Source of the DNA: Microcoleus sp. FACHB-1515
GTDB lineage: Bacteria; Cyanobacteriota; Cyanobacteriia; Elainellales; Elainellaceae
Direction of reading: 5' to 3'
Length of the DNA: 64,000 bases
Assembly: GCF_014696105.1 (NCBI RefSeq)
Contig: NZ_JACJPO010000030.1
Span: 88,903 to 152,902, forward strand
Shown here piece after piece: positions 38,955-48,044 of the stretch. The position numbers were made by a program, and so were the translations under genes. Under the pieces are notes generated by a model. The model ran no database searches, was not told where the DNA came from, and saw only the letters and a list, made by a program, of their open reading frames with translations. The first letter of the stretch is position 1; every line of letters begins with the position of its first letter.

Positions 38955-39621
38955 CGTTCCTCTCCTACAGAAAAAGCCAGTCTTATAAAAAGCGTTGTTT
39001 CTGAAAAATCGACAGGCAAGGTCAATTTTGTTTTCAGAAAAGCACCTTAAGATTTCCAATATTTAGAATACAGGTCAAGCGATCGCTTCCGCAATATAAT
39101 CGGGCGTAATTGTATTTATGCCATAGATAAAAATCAATTATTAAATTGACTTTACTTGCAGTTGCTTACGCGAGATTAACGCCAGCCTCGGTTGTTCATC
39201 CCCTAAAGGTCAATATTATTAGTCAGAACTGCTGAGCAACCTCAGGCCACAATCCAAGCTTCGCTGCGATCGCTGTGATTGTTCTTTGAGCCAACTCATA
39301 ATTTTTAATAATACCACTGATAAGCAAAAGTTCATTCAGTGCGTTCGACAGGACAGCTTCCGCTCGTTAAAATTCTTGTTCATCAGAAAACGTATGATTA
39401 AAAGAAATTGGAGAAATAAGACAAACAATTACGTTTCTCTGAGTACAGTGCTATTCTTCTGGTTAAGAAAATTCTCAAATACCCTCATAGCCTCGATCGC
39501 ACAGGCTGCGGTGAGTTGAATTTCAAGCTGGCGTTCAGCAGTGATTCGCTCAACTAGCAGCCCTTTGTGCTTCCGAGGTTCAAGGTGATTTCTACAATGT
39601 TTATTTAAGGACATTTTTACA
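38955..39621. promoter_or_regulatory. Divergent control region between ccmK2 and ndhF4
   Basis: 667 bp, AT-rich, with no supported gene. A palindrome TCAATT-ATTA-AATTGA at 39134-39149 has the form of a LysR-type regulator site; carbon-responsive LysR regulators (CcmR/NdhR, CmpR) control such genes, but this assignment is inference. Both the carboxysome operon and ndhF4-D4-cupB must be started from here. Confidence 0.45.
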
Positions 39622-41451
39622 ATGCCTCAGTTCCTGCTCCAGACGAGCTGGTGGGTTCCTGGCTACGGTTTGCTCGGTGCGGTGCTAACGATGCCTTGGT
39701 CGATCGGCATGATTCGACGCACTGGCCCTCGCCCTGCCGCCTACTTCAACATTTTGATGACCGTTTTGGCGTTGGTGCACAGCGTTTGGCTGCTGCAAGC
39801 AATTTGGGATTTGCCGCCGCAACCGCTGCTGGTTTCCTGGCTGGACGTTGTAGATTTGAATCTCACGTTTGCGCTGGAACTATCACGAGTCAGCGTTGGC
39901 GCAGCGGTCATCGTGACAGGGCTGAGCTTGGCTGCCCAAGTTTTTGCCTTGGGCTATCTAGAAAAAGATTGGGGACTGGCTCGCTTTTACGCGCTGATGG
40001 GCTTTTTTGAAGCGGCAATGAGCGGCATTGTACTGAGCGATTCGCTATTTCTGAGCTATGCCCTGCTGGAAATGCTGACGCTCTCGACCTATCTGCTCGT
40101 TGGCTTCTGGTACGCTCAACCGCTCGTCGTGACGGCAGCACGAGACGCATTTCTCACCAAGCGCGTCGGCGATCTACTGCTGCTGATGGGCGTCGTCGTT
40201 TTGGCAACGCTAGCGGGCAGCTTGAACTTTAGCGATCTCGAAGCTTGGGCGCGATCGACTCAACTCGCCCCACTTACTGCTACTCTCCTTGGCCTCGCCT
40301 TGATCGCTGGCCCGACGGGAAAATGTGCTCAGTTTCCCCTCAACCTCTGGCTCGACGAAGCAATGGAGGGGCCGAATCCCGCTTCAATCTTGCGAAACTC
40401 GGTTGTGGTTGCCAGCGGTGCTTATGTCTTGATCAAGCTGGAGCCAGTGCTGGCCGCTTCACCCGTCGCCCTCACAACGCTGATGGTGCTGGGAGCGCTA
40501 ACGGCGATCGGTGCTTCCCTTGTGGCGATCGCTCAAATCGACATCAAGCGCACTCTGTCTCATTCCACCAGCGCCTTCCTTGGCCTTGTCTTCCTAGCAG
40601 TCGGAGCGCAGCAGAGCGAATTAGCATTGCTGTTTTTGTTTACGCACGCGATCGCCAAAGCGCTTCTCTTCATGAGCATTGGCTCGATCATCCTCACCAC
40701 CAGTACGCAAGACCTGACGGAAATGGGCGGTTTGGGAAGCCGAATGCCCGCCACAAGCACGGCGTTCCTCATCGGGGCAGCTAGCTCGATCGCCCTTTTG
40801 CCGCTGGGCTGCTTCTGGTCGATGCTGAATTGGGCAGATAGCTTTTGGGATTCGATCGGCTGGGTGAGCGTTCTGCTGATCGTCAATGGCCTGACTGCAT
40901 TTAATCTAGTGCGCGTCTTCAGCCTTGTCTTCACCGGATCGCCACAGCCGAAAACTCGTCGCGCCCCCGAAGTGCCTTGGCTGATGGCTGTGCCAATGGT
41001 GTCGCTGACGATCGTTGCTTTGCTCGTTCCCGTCATGCTTGCCACCTGGCATCTGCTGCCCACCAGCGAAACGCTCAACTACAGCGCAGTCGGTTCGCTG
41101 CTCACTTCGAGCGTTACGGGCTGTGGCTTGGGCGCACTGTTCTACCTCAAACCCCGATCGACCCGACCCGACACGCTCGTCGACAAATCCATTCGCGACA
41201 CCTTGGCGTATGACTTTTGGATTGAGCGGCTATATCGACTCAGTGTCGTGTTGGGTGTGGTGCAGGGGGCGCGACTGATGGCTTGGTTCGATCGCTACAT
41301 CGTTGATGGACTAGTGAACTTTGTGGGCGTTGCCTCAATTTTCAGCGGCGAAAGCCTCAAGTACACAATTTCCGGTCGAACGGGACAGTATTTGCTGACC
41401 GTGTTCACTGGCCTGATTCTCACATTTGCTGCTTTGCAGTGGTCGTTCTAG
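39622..41451 (+). CDS. ndhF4: NADH dehydrogenase-like subunit NdhF4 (CO2 uptake NDH-1MS')
   Basis: 609 residues, polytopic (about 15 membrane helices), of the NuoL/NdhF antiporter-like family but shorter than respiratory NdhF1. Typical motifs are EMLTLSTYLLVGFWYAQP, GKCAQFPLNLWLDEAMEGP and the C-terminal VDGLVNFVGVASIFSGESL. It is followed by ndhD (19 bp spacing) and a 377-residue Cup protein, which identifies the constitutive low-affinity CO2-uptake set. Tyr41 is present, at the position I recall as a ligand near the catalytic zinc in the paralogous complex. Confidence 0.93.
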   Translation: MPQFLLQTSWWVPGYGLLGAVLTMPWSIGMIRRTGPRPAAYFNILMTVLALVHSVWLLQAIWDLPPQPLLVSWLDVVDLNLTFALELSRVSVGAAVIVTGLSLAAQVFALGYLEKDWGLARFYALMGFFEAAMSGIVLSDSLFLSYALLEMLTLSTYLLVGFWYAQPLVVTAARDAFLTKRVGDLLLLMGVVVLATLAGSLNFSDLEAWARSTQLAPLTATLLGLALIAGPTGKCAQFPLNLWLDEAMEGPNPASILRNSVVVASGAYVLIKLEPVLAASPVALTTLMVLGALTAIGASLVAIAQIDIKRTLSHSTSAFLGLVFLAVGAQQSELALLFLFTHAIAKALLFMSIGSIILTTSTQDLTEMGGLGSRMPATSTAFLIGAASSIALLPLGCFWSMLNWADSFWDSIGWVSVLLIVNGLTAFNLVRVFSLVFTGSPQPKTRRAPEVPWLMAVPMVSLTIVALLVPVMLATWHLLPTSETLNYSAVGSLLTSSVTGCGLGALFYLKPRSTRPDTLVDKSIRDTLAYDFWIERLYRLSVVLGVVQGARLMAWFDRYIVDGLVNFVGVASIFSGESLKYTISGRTGQYLLTVFTGLILTFAALQWSF

Positions 41452-41470
41452 CGCGAGTCGGTAGGAGCTT

Positions 41471-43033
41471 ATGTTAAGTACGTTGATTTGGGCACCGTTG
41501 GTTGGAGCCGCGCTGATCTGTCTGCCGCAACTGCCGCCTAGCCGGACGCGATCGATTTCCTTAGTCGTTGCTTCGTTCACCCTGCTGTGGACGATCGCAA
41601 TCATCCTTCAGTTTGATCCGAGTTCTGCCGCTCTCCAGCTTTGCGAATCAATTCCCTGGATCGCACAGCTTGGCCTTAGCTATGAGCTTGGCGTGGATGG
41701 CCTTTCGCTACCTTTGATTGCCATTTGCAGCTTGCTGACCTGGGTATCGATCTACAGCACCGATAGTAATATCAACCGTTCGCGCTTGTATTTTGCGCTG
41801 ATGTTGCTGCTGCAATCTGCCGTTGCGGGTGCGTTTTTGGCGCAAAATTTGCTGCTGTTCTTCTTCTTCTATGAACTGGAACTGATTCCACTCTATTTGC
41901 TGATTGCAATTTGGGGCGGGGCAAAGCGCGGCTATGCAGCAACGAAATTCTTGATCTACACGGCAGTTTCGGGAATTCTGCTGTTGGCGGCTTTCTTTGG
42001 GCTGTCGCTGCTGAGCGGATTTTCGAGCTTTGATTATGACGTGCTGCGATCGCAAACTTTACCGATCGCCACTCAGTTAATTCTGCTAGTAACGCTAATT
42101 GTAGGTTTCGGCATCAAAATTCCGATCGTGCCGCTGCACACTTGGCTTCCCGACGCACACGTCGAAGCGCCCACGCAGGCCTCCGTGTTGCTGGCAGGCG
42201 TTTTGCTCAAGCTCGGTACTTACGGTCTGCTGCGCTTTGGCCTCGGCCTGTTTCCGGATGCGTGGCAGATCGTCGCACCTTGGCTGGCGGTGCTAGCGGT
42301 TGTGAATGTGCTGCATGGTTCGTTTGTGGCGATTTCGCAAACAGATATGAAGAAGATCGTCGCCTACAGTTCAGTGGGGCACATGGGGTATGTGATTTTG
42401 GCGATCGCTGCCGCCACACCCCTCAGTCTGCTTGGCTCGGTCGTGCAAATGGTTAGTCACGGCTTGATTTCCGGCCTGCTGTTTCTGCTCGTCGGTGTCG
42501 TTTACTCCAAAACGGGAACTCGCGATGTCACTGTCCTGCAAGGCTTGCTAAATCCGGAACGGGGTTTGCCGCTGGTTGGCAGTTTGATGGTGATGGGCGC
42601 AATGGCGAGTGCAGGAATTCCGGGCATGGTCGGCTTCATTGCGGAATTTATCGTCTATCGCGGCAGCTTCCCAGTCTTTCCAATTCAAACGCTGCTGTGT
42701 ATGGTCGGCACGGCGCTAACGGCGGTTTACTTCTTGATTTTGATTAACCGCACCTTCTTCGGTCGCCTGCCGGATAGTCTAGCGAATCTGCCTCGTGTCC
42801 GCTGGCAAGACCGAATGCCCTCGATCGTTGTGACGCTGTTTATCATCGCGCTGGGACTTCAGCCCAACTGGATGGTGCGCTGGAGCGAAGCCACCACAAC
42901 CGCACTTGGCGACACAATGCACCGATCGATCGCTGCCGAGACCAGTCCGTCGATCGTGCGTCGCCAAGTTGCCTATGAAAAAGCAATCCAGCACTCCACA
43001 CCCGCCGACTCAATTTCCGCTCTCGATCCGTAA
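41471..43033 (+). CDS. ndhD4: NADH dehydrogenase-like subunit NdhD4
   Basis: 520 residues, polytopic, NuoM/NdhD family. Motifs: ELELIPLYLLIAIWGGAKRGY (with the conserved Glu pair), GFGIKIPIVPLHTWLPDAHVEAP with the channel Lys, and AYSSVGHMGYVILA. The start has TAGGAG just upstream. It pairs with NdhF4 and CupB to form the distal membrane arm of the NDH-1 CO2-uptake complex, which couples electron transport and proton movement to CO2 hydration. Confidence 0.93.
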   Translation: MLSTLIWAPLVGAALICLPQLPPSRTRSISLVVASFTLLWTIAIILQFDPSSAALQLCESIPWIAQLGLSYELGVDGLSLPLIAICSLLTWVSIYSTDSNINRSRLYFALMLLLQSAVAGAFLAQNLLLFFFFYELELIPLYLLIAIWGGAKRGYAATKFLIYTAVSGILLLAAFFGLSLLSGFSSFDYDVLRSQTLPIATQLILLVTLIVGFGIKIPIVPLHTWLPDAHVEAPTQASVLLAGVLLKLGTYGLLRFGLGLFPDAWQIVAPWLAVLAVVNVLHGSFVAISQTDMKKIVAYSSVGHMGYVILAIAAATPLSLLGSVVQMVSHGLISGLLFLLVGVVYSKTGTRDVTVLQGLLNPERGLPLVGSLMVMGAMASAGIPGMVGFIAEFIVYRGSFPVFPIQTLLCMVGTALTAVYFLILINRTFFGRLPDSLANLPRVRWQDRMPSIVVTLFIIALGLQPNWMVRWSEATTTALGDTMHRSIAAETSPSIVRRQVAYEKAIQHSTPADSISALDP

Positions 43034-43055
43034 ACCTCCACTTTGAATTCAACCT

Positions 43056-44189
43056 ATGGTGAGCCTGAGCCGCAAACCTTCCAGCCATCCGCTAGCCGCG
43101 ATCGTCGATCGCATCGAATCTGGCGGCGCACTACTGCCCGACACGCCCGAAAATCTCATCGAAGTTGTTGGCATTCTCAAAAGCTACGGCGTTGTTCTCG
43201 ACGCCTACTGGCGCAACCTCACCTTCATCGCCGAACATCAGTTTTTGGTGCTGTTTCCCTTCTTCAAATACTTCAACGGTGAAGTGACGCCCGCCAAACT
43301 GCTGAAGCACTGGTGGCACGATCGCATCAACTACGAATTTGCCGAATACTGCATGAAGGGCATGTTCTGGCACGGCGGCGGCGGCCTGGATGCCTATCTA
43401 GACACCCCGGAATTTGAGCAGCAAGCCAAGGCTGCGATCGCCGCCAAAGTCAAATCCAACCCGTTCATGAGCGGCATGAATCGCTTGTTTCCTGATTTTC
43501 TGCCGGAACAGGTGCGACTGCTGAGCTACTACAGCGCTCTAGGTCAGTTTTGGGAAATTATGAGCGAGATGTTTCTCAAACTTTCCGATCGCTACGATGC
43601 CGGAGAAATCGGCTCGATCGCGGATGTGGTCGCGCACGTGAAGCAAGGGCTGGTTGCGGCGGCGGCACAGCCAATTACTTACAGCGTTACGATCGACAAG
43701 CAACCTTACACGCTCATTCCGCAATCGGCAGGCTTGACCTTTCTGATGGATACGGCTGTGCCTTATGTCGAAGCAGTGTTCTTGCGATCGTTTCCCTTCT
43801 TTGGAACTGTTTCCTACAACGCCCAAGCACACCAAATTTCCCAAAATCAAGCGGATTTCAACTACGGTGCCCTGTTCGCCGATCCGTTGCCGATCGGCAG
43901 TGCAGGCATTCCGCCGACGCTGTTGATGCAAGATATGCGCCACTACATTCCGCCTTATCTTGAAGCCGTTTATCTGCAAGGACTGCGCGGCGAAGACGAT
44001 TTGCGCGTCAAGCTCTGCGTCAGTTTTCAAAAGTCGATGTTTTGCGTTACAACCGCTGCGATTCTCGGACTGATGCCGCATCCGCTGGATACGACGAACC
44101 CCGAAGAACAGCAGACGAACCGCGCCTTTATTGAAAGCTGGCTCGATCGCCTCTTGCCGTCGCGCCTGCCTGACGTTCAGACAAGCTAA
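43056..44189 (+). CDS. cupB: CO2 hydration protein CupB (ChpX type)
   Basis: 377 residues, soluble, peripheral to the thylakoid NDH-1 complex. The core LLKHWWHDRINYEF holds the His and Arg I recall as zinc ligands in the CupA structure. Compared with the downstream Cup protein it lacks an insertion of about 35 residues before that motif (the DLHNHYAGDDADL stretch), the length difference that separates CupB from CupA. It lies 22 bp after ndhD4. Next to the carboxysome genes is where I recall cupB in Nostoc, supporting the assignment. Confidence 0.9.
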   Translation: MVSLSRKPSSHPLAAIVDRIESGGALLPDTPENLIEVVGILKSYGVVLDAYWRNLTFIAEHQFLVLFPFFKYFNGEVTPAKLLKHWWHDRINYEFAEYCMKGMFWHGGGGLDAYLDTPEFEQQAKAAIAAKVKSNPFMSGMNRLFPDFLPEQVRLLSYYSALGQFWEIMSEMFLKLSDRYDAGEIGSIADVVAHVKQGLVAAAAQPITYSVTIDKQPYTLIPQSAGLTFLMDTAVPYVEAVFLRSFPFFGTVSYNAQAHQISQNQADFNYGALFADPLPIGSAGIPPTLLMQDMRHYIPPYLEAVYLQGLRGEDDLRVKLCVSFQKSMFCVTTAAILGLMPHPLDTTNPEEQQTNRAFIESWLDRLLPSRLPDVQTS

Positions 44190-44572
44190 ATGCTGTGAAC
44201 TCAACTGCAATCTTCGATGCCGCTCTATAAGACGGGGCGGTGTTTTTCTATGGCTCGATCGCCTGAGATTGGAAAAAATTATCGGCACAGCGATCCCAAG
44301 CGCTTTACAGTGCTATCACAGGCTGTTTTTACCCGACTTTACCGATAAGTTCGGCTTGCAGGAGACATCAAGAAATTTCTATCGATCGCCTCCTACTTTT
44401 GTCTAAAATTTAGGGTTAAGCTACTAAAACATAGAAATTTTCAGCCTAAATTCATTCTTCTATAGAGCTTGTTTGATAACAATCATGGCTTTCACCCGAT
44501 AAGCGGCAAGCGATCGAGAAGAATGAGCCGATTCACCGACGCAACAACCGACGCACAAGGATATCTTGCCCG
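44190..44572. promoter_or_regulatory. Upstream region of ndhF3-ndhD3-cupA
   Basis: 383 bp without a gene. A widely spaced inverted repeat AATTTAGG/CCTAAATT (44407-44414 and 44445-44452) precedes a TATAGA at about 44461-44466 that could be a -10 element. In other cyanobacteria this operon is induced at low CO2 through a LysR-type repressor; a site is not proven here. Confidence 0.45.
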
Positions 44573-46408
44573 ATGACTGAGCTTCTCGCACAATCAGCTT
44601 GGCTCATTCCCTGCTACCCACTGATGGGAATGCTGCTCTCGATACTTTGGTTCCCTTCGATTACTCGGCGTACTGGCCCGCGTCCGGCTGGCTACGTGAA
44701 CCTGATCATGACGTTTATTGCCTTTGCACATGGTGTTCTGGCGTTTCCTGCTGTGTGGCAACATGCCCCGATCACTCTAGAAGCAACCTGGCTGGAAGTA
44801 GCTGGCCTCAAGCTGTCGCTGCCGATCGAAATCTCTGGCTTGACGATCGGGGCGATCGTCCTCGTGACTGGCCTTAACTTCCTGTCACAGTTCTATGCCG
44901 TTGGCTACCTGGAAATGGATTGGGGTTGGGCACGATTTTTCTCTCTTCTGGCCTTGTTTGAAGCGGGGATGTGCGCCCTTGTGCTGTGCGACTCCTTGTT
45001 CTTCAGCTACGTAATTTTGGAAATGCTGACGCTGGGAACCTACCTGCTCGTCGGCTTCTGGTTCAATCAGTCGCTTGTGGTGACAGGTGCGCGAGATGCC
45101 TTCTTAACCAAGCGGATTGGCGATCTATTCCTGCTGATGGGTGTTTTGGCGCTTTATCCGCTGGCGGGAACCTGGAACTTTAGCGAACTGGCGCAGTGGG
45201 CACAAACCGCACAGGTTGACCCGAAGGTGATCACGCTGGTGGGACTGGCACTGCTGGCAGGGCCGATGGGTAAGTGCGCTCAGTTTCCGCTGCACCTGTG
45301 GCTCGATGAAGCGATGGAAGGTCCCATTCCCAGTACGATTCTGCGGAACTCGGTCGTTGTGGCAACGGGAGCTTGGCTGCTGGTGAAGCTCGAACCCGTC
45401 TTGGCCTTGTCGCCCACTGTGATGAATGCAGCGATCGCAATCGGAGCCGTCAGCGCGATCGGTGGAACCTTAATTTCGATCGCTCAAATTGATGCGAAAC
45501 GCGCTCTGTCCTACCTCGTCACCGCCTACATGGGCTTGACTTTCATCGCGGTTGGCACAGGTCAAACGCAAGCCGCTCTGCTGCTCTGCCTCACCCACGC
45601 GATGGCAATGGGTCTGCTGGTGATGGGTACAGGCTCGATCATTCTCAACAACATTACGCAGGATTTGACGCAGCTTGGTGGACTGTGGAGCCGCCGCCCG
45701 ATCTCCGGTTTGGCGGTTGCGATCGGCGGTCTTGGCTTGGTCGCACTGCCGCCGCTGGGTGGATTTTGGGCAATGCTGAAGCTGGCCGATGGTCTGTGGA
45801 CGACTCGCCCGGTTTTGGTGGCGATCGTGCTGCTGGTGAACGCCCTCGCTGCATTCAGCGTCACCCGCACCTTTGGCGCAATCTTTGCCGGAAAGCGGCA
45901 GCAAATGAGCGAGCGATCGCCCGAAAACATCTGGACAATCACCGTTCCAATGACTTTGCTGCTCGGCTTCACGCTGCATCTGCCGATCATCTTGGATGCG
46001 CTTGATCTGCTGCCAAACTGGGCGGTGCTGAACAAAGATGTTGCCCTGTTGCTCACCTGGTCGAGCATCTTCGGCATCAGCATCAGCGGCGTTCTCTACA
46101 TTGGTCAAGCCGTTGCTCGTCCGATTCATCTGCCCTGGAAGCCGCTGCAAGATCTGTTCGCCTACGACTTCTACACGCCGCGCCTGTATCGATCGAGCGT
46201 CGTTGGCAGCGTCGATCTCGTTTCGCGCCTGACCGATTGGGTCGATCGCTACCTTGTGGATGGCCTGGTGAACTTTGTCGGCATTGCCTCAATCTTCGGG
46301 GGCGAAACGCTCAAGTACGGCAACTCCGGCCAAATGCAATTCTACGCCCTGACCATTACGACAGGCGCGATCGCCCTAATTGCGATTCTATTAACCTTCC
46401 TGAATTAG
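44573..46408 (+). CDS. ndhF3: NADH dehydrogenase-like subunit NdhF3 (CO2 uptake NDH-1MS)
   Basis: 611 residues, polytopic and closely similar to NdhF4 upstream (same EMLTLGTYLLVGFWFNQSLV, GKCAQFPLHLWLDEAMEGP and VDGLVNFVGIASIFGGETL landmarks). Tyr41 (GPRPAGY) fits the residue I recall as contributing to the CupA zinc site. It is first in the second operon copy, before ndhD3 and a 435-residue CupA, which marks the high-affinity, low-CO2-inducible complex. Confidence 0.93.
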   Translation: MTELLAQSAWLIPCYPLMGMLLSILWFPSITRRTGPRPAGYVNLIMTFIAFAHGVLAFPAVWQHAPITLEATWLEVAGLKLSLPIEISGLTIGAIVLVTGLNFLSQFYAVGYLEMDWGWARFFSLLALFEAGMCALVLCDSLFFSYVILEMLTLGTYLLVGFWFNQSLVVTGARDAFLTKRIGDLFLLMGVLALYPLAGTWNFSELAQWAQTAQVDPKVITLVGLALLAGPMGKCAQFPLHLWLDEAMEGPIPSTILRNSVVVATGAWLLVKLEPVLALSPTVMNAAIAIGAVSAIGGTLISIAQIDAKRALSYLVTAYMGLTFIAVGTGQTQAALLLCLTHAMAMGLLVMGTGSIILNNITQDLTQLGGLWSRRPISGLAVAIGGLGLVALPPLGGFWAMLKLADGLWTTRPVLVAIVLLVNALAAFSVTRTFGAIFAGKRQQMSERSPENIWTITVPMTLLLGFTLHLPIILDALDLLPNWAVLNKDVALLLTWSSIFGISISGVLYIGQAVARPIHLPWKPLQDLFAYDFYTPRLYRSSVVGSVDLVSRLTDWVDRYLVDGLVNFVGIASIFGGETLKYGNSGQMQFYALTITTGAIALIAILLTFLN

Positions 46409-46440
46409 CCTGCACTGCACCCTCACTTCTTACCGTTGTC

Positions 46441-48009
46441 ATGCTTAGCTCTCTGATTTGGATTCCGATTTTGGGGGCGCTGGCGATCGCCCTTCTGCCA
46501 GCTTCCCTAGCAAATCGCGCTCGTTCCGCCGCGCTGGTGATCACGGGTGGCGTAACGCTGTGGACGCTGTGGCTGCTGGCTCAGTTCAATCTGACAGACG
46601 CAGGCTTGCAGTTTCAGGAATATCTGCCCTGGATTGAAACACTCGGCTTGAACTATCAGCTTGGAGCAGATGGCCTGTCGATCGTGCTGCTCGCCCTCAA
46701 CAGCTTCCTCACCTGGATTGCGATCTACACGAGCAAGTCGGATATCGATCGCCCTCGCCTGTTCTATTCATTGATTCTGCTGGTCTGTGGCGGTGTGGCA
46801 GGTGCATTTGTTGCCCAAAACCTGCTGCTGTTCTTCTTGTTCTACGAACTGGAACTGGTTCCCTTCTACCTGCTGATTTCGATTTGGGGCGGGGCGAAGC
46901 GGCAATATGCAGCCGTGAAATTCTTGATCTACACCGCAACTTCTGGCGCGTTGATTCTCGCTGGGTTCCTTGGCTTGATCTGGCTGTCGGGCGCAAAAAC
47001 CTTTGCCTATGAAGCAGTAATGGGGCAAACGCTGCCGATCGCCCTGCAAGTCACGCTGCTCGCCGTTCTTCTGGTCGGCTTCGGCATCAAAATTCCCCTC
47101 GTTCCCTTTCACACCTGGCTTCCTGATACCTACGTGGAAGCTTCAACGCCCGTCGCGATTTTGCTGGGTGGCGTTTTGGCGAAACTGGGAACCTACGGAA
47201 TTTTCCGCTTCGGACTCGGACTGTTTCCTGAAGCTTGGGCGCAAATTTCTCCCTGGCTGGCAACTTGGGCAGCTATCAGCTTGATGTACGGCGCGATGGC
47301 TGCGATCGCCCAAAAAGACATCAAGCGCATGGTCGCCTATAGCTCGATCGGTCACATGGGCTACGTCCTGCTGGGTGGAGCCGCCTTAACCGCGCTGAGC
47401 TTGGTCGGTGCAGTCGCGCAAATGGTCGCGCACGGCTTGATTTTGGCACTGCTGTTCTACCTGGTCGGTTTGGTGGAAGCCAAAGTCGGAACTCGCGATC
47501 TTGATGTCCTCAACGGTCTGCTTAACCCGATTCGGGGTTTGCCGCTGGTGGCTTCGCTGCTCGTTGTGGGCGGCATGGCAAGCGCAGGAATTCCTGGACT
47601 CGCTGGATTTATCGCAGAATTTCTGGTCTTCCAAGGTAGCTACTCGGTTTTCCCTGTACAAACGCTGTTTGCAGTCGTCGGTACAGGTCTGACGGCGGTG
47701 TACTTCGTGATTTTGCTAAATCGCACCTGCTTTGGCCGACTCGATAATTCGATCGCCTACTTCCCGCCTGTCAAACAGGAAGAGAAAGCACCCGCTTTGA
47801 TTTTGGTTGCCCTAATTTTCTTCCTGGGTGTGCAGCCGACCTGGTTGGTGCGCTGGACAGAATCCACCACGACGGCAATGGTCGCTGCTGTGCCAATGTT
47901 GCAACAAACCACAGAAGTTGTGCAGGTGTCGGATGCGACACCATCTGAGGACGTCACGATACCGTCTGAGGAGCGCTTCGCGATCGAAGCTCCGCACGAG
48001 TTGCGCTAA
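46441..48009 (+). CDS. ndhD3: NADH dehydrogenase-like subunit NdhD3
   Basis: 522 residues from ATG 46441 (MLSSLIWIPILGALA). The frame is open for another 68 codons overlapping ndhF3, but the chosen start aligns with NdhD4 and follows ndhF3 by 32 bp. Motifs: ELELVPFYLLISIWGGAKRQY, GFGIKIPLVPFHTWLPDTYVEA and AYSSIGHMGYVLLG. It has a longer acidic C-terminal tail than NdhD4. Confidence 0.93.
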   Translation: MLSSLIWIPILGALAIALLPASLANRARSAALVITGGVTLWTLWLLAQFNLTDAGLQFQEYLPWIETLGLNYQLGADGLSIVLLALNSFLTWIAIYTSKSDIDRPRLFYSLILLVCGGVAGAFVAQNLLLFFLFYELELVPFYLLISIWGGAKRQYAAVKFLIYTATSGALILAGFLGLIWLSGAKTFAYEAVMGQTLPIALQVTLLAVLLVGFGIKIPLVPFHTWLPDTYVEASTPVAILLGGVLAKLGTYGIFRFGLGLFPEAWAQISPWLATWAAISLMYGAMAAIAQKDIKRMVAYSSIGHMGYVLLGGAALTALSLVGAVAQMVAHGLILALLFYLVGLVEAKVGTRDLDVLNGLLNPIRGLPLVASLLVVGGMASAGIPGLAGFIAEFLVFQGSYSVFPVQTLFAVVGTGLTAVYFVILLNRTCFGRLDNSIAYFPPVKQEEKAPALILVALIFFLGVQPTWLVRWTESTTTAMVAAVPMLQQTTEVVQVSDATPSEDVTIPSEERFAIEAPHELR

Positions 48010-48044
48010 TCATTCACTCTTAATTGCTCATCCTTACCGCTGCT

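Noticed and set aside
39286..39519. Small 77-codon frame in the ccmK2-ndhF4 spacer
   Set aside because: AT-rich, no ribosome site, no likeness to a protein; the region is better read as regulatory.
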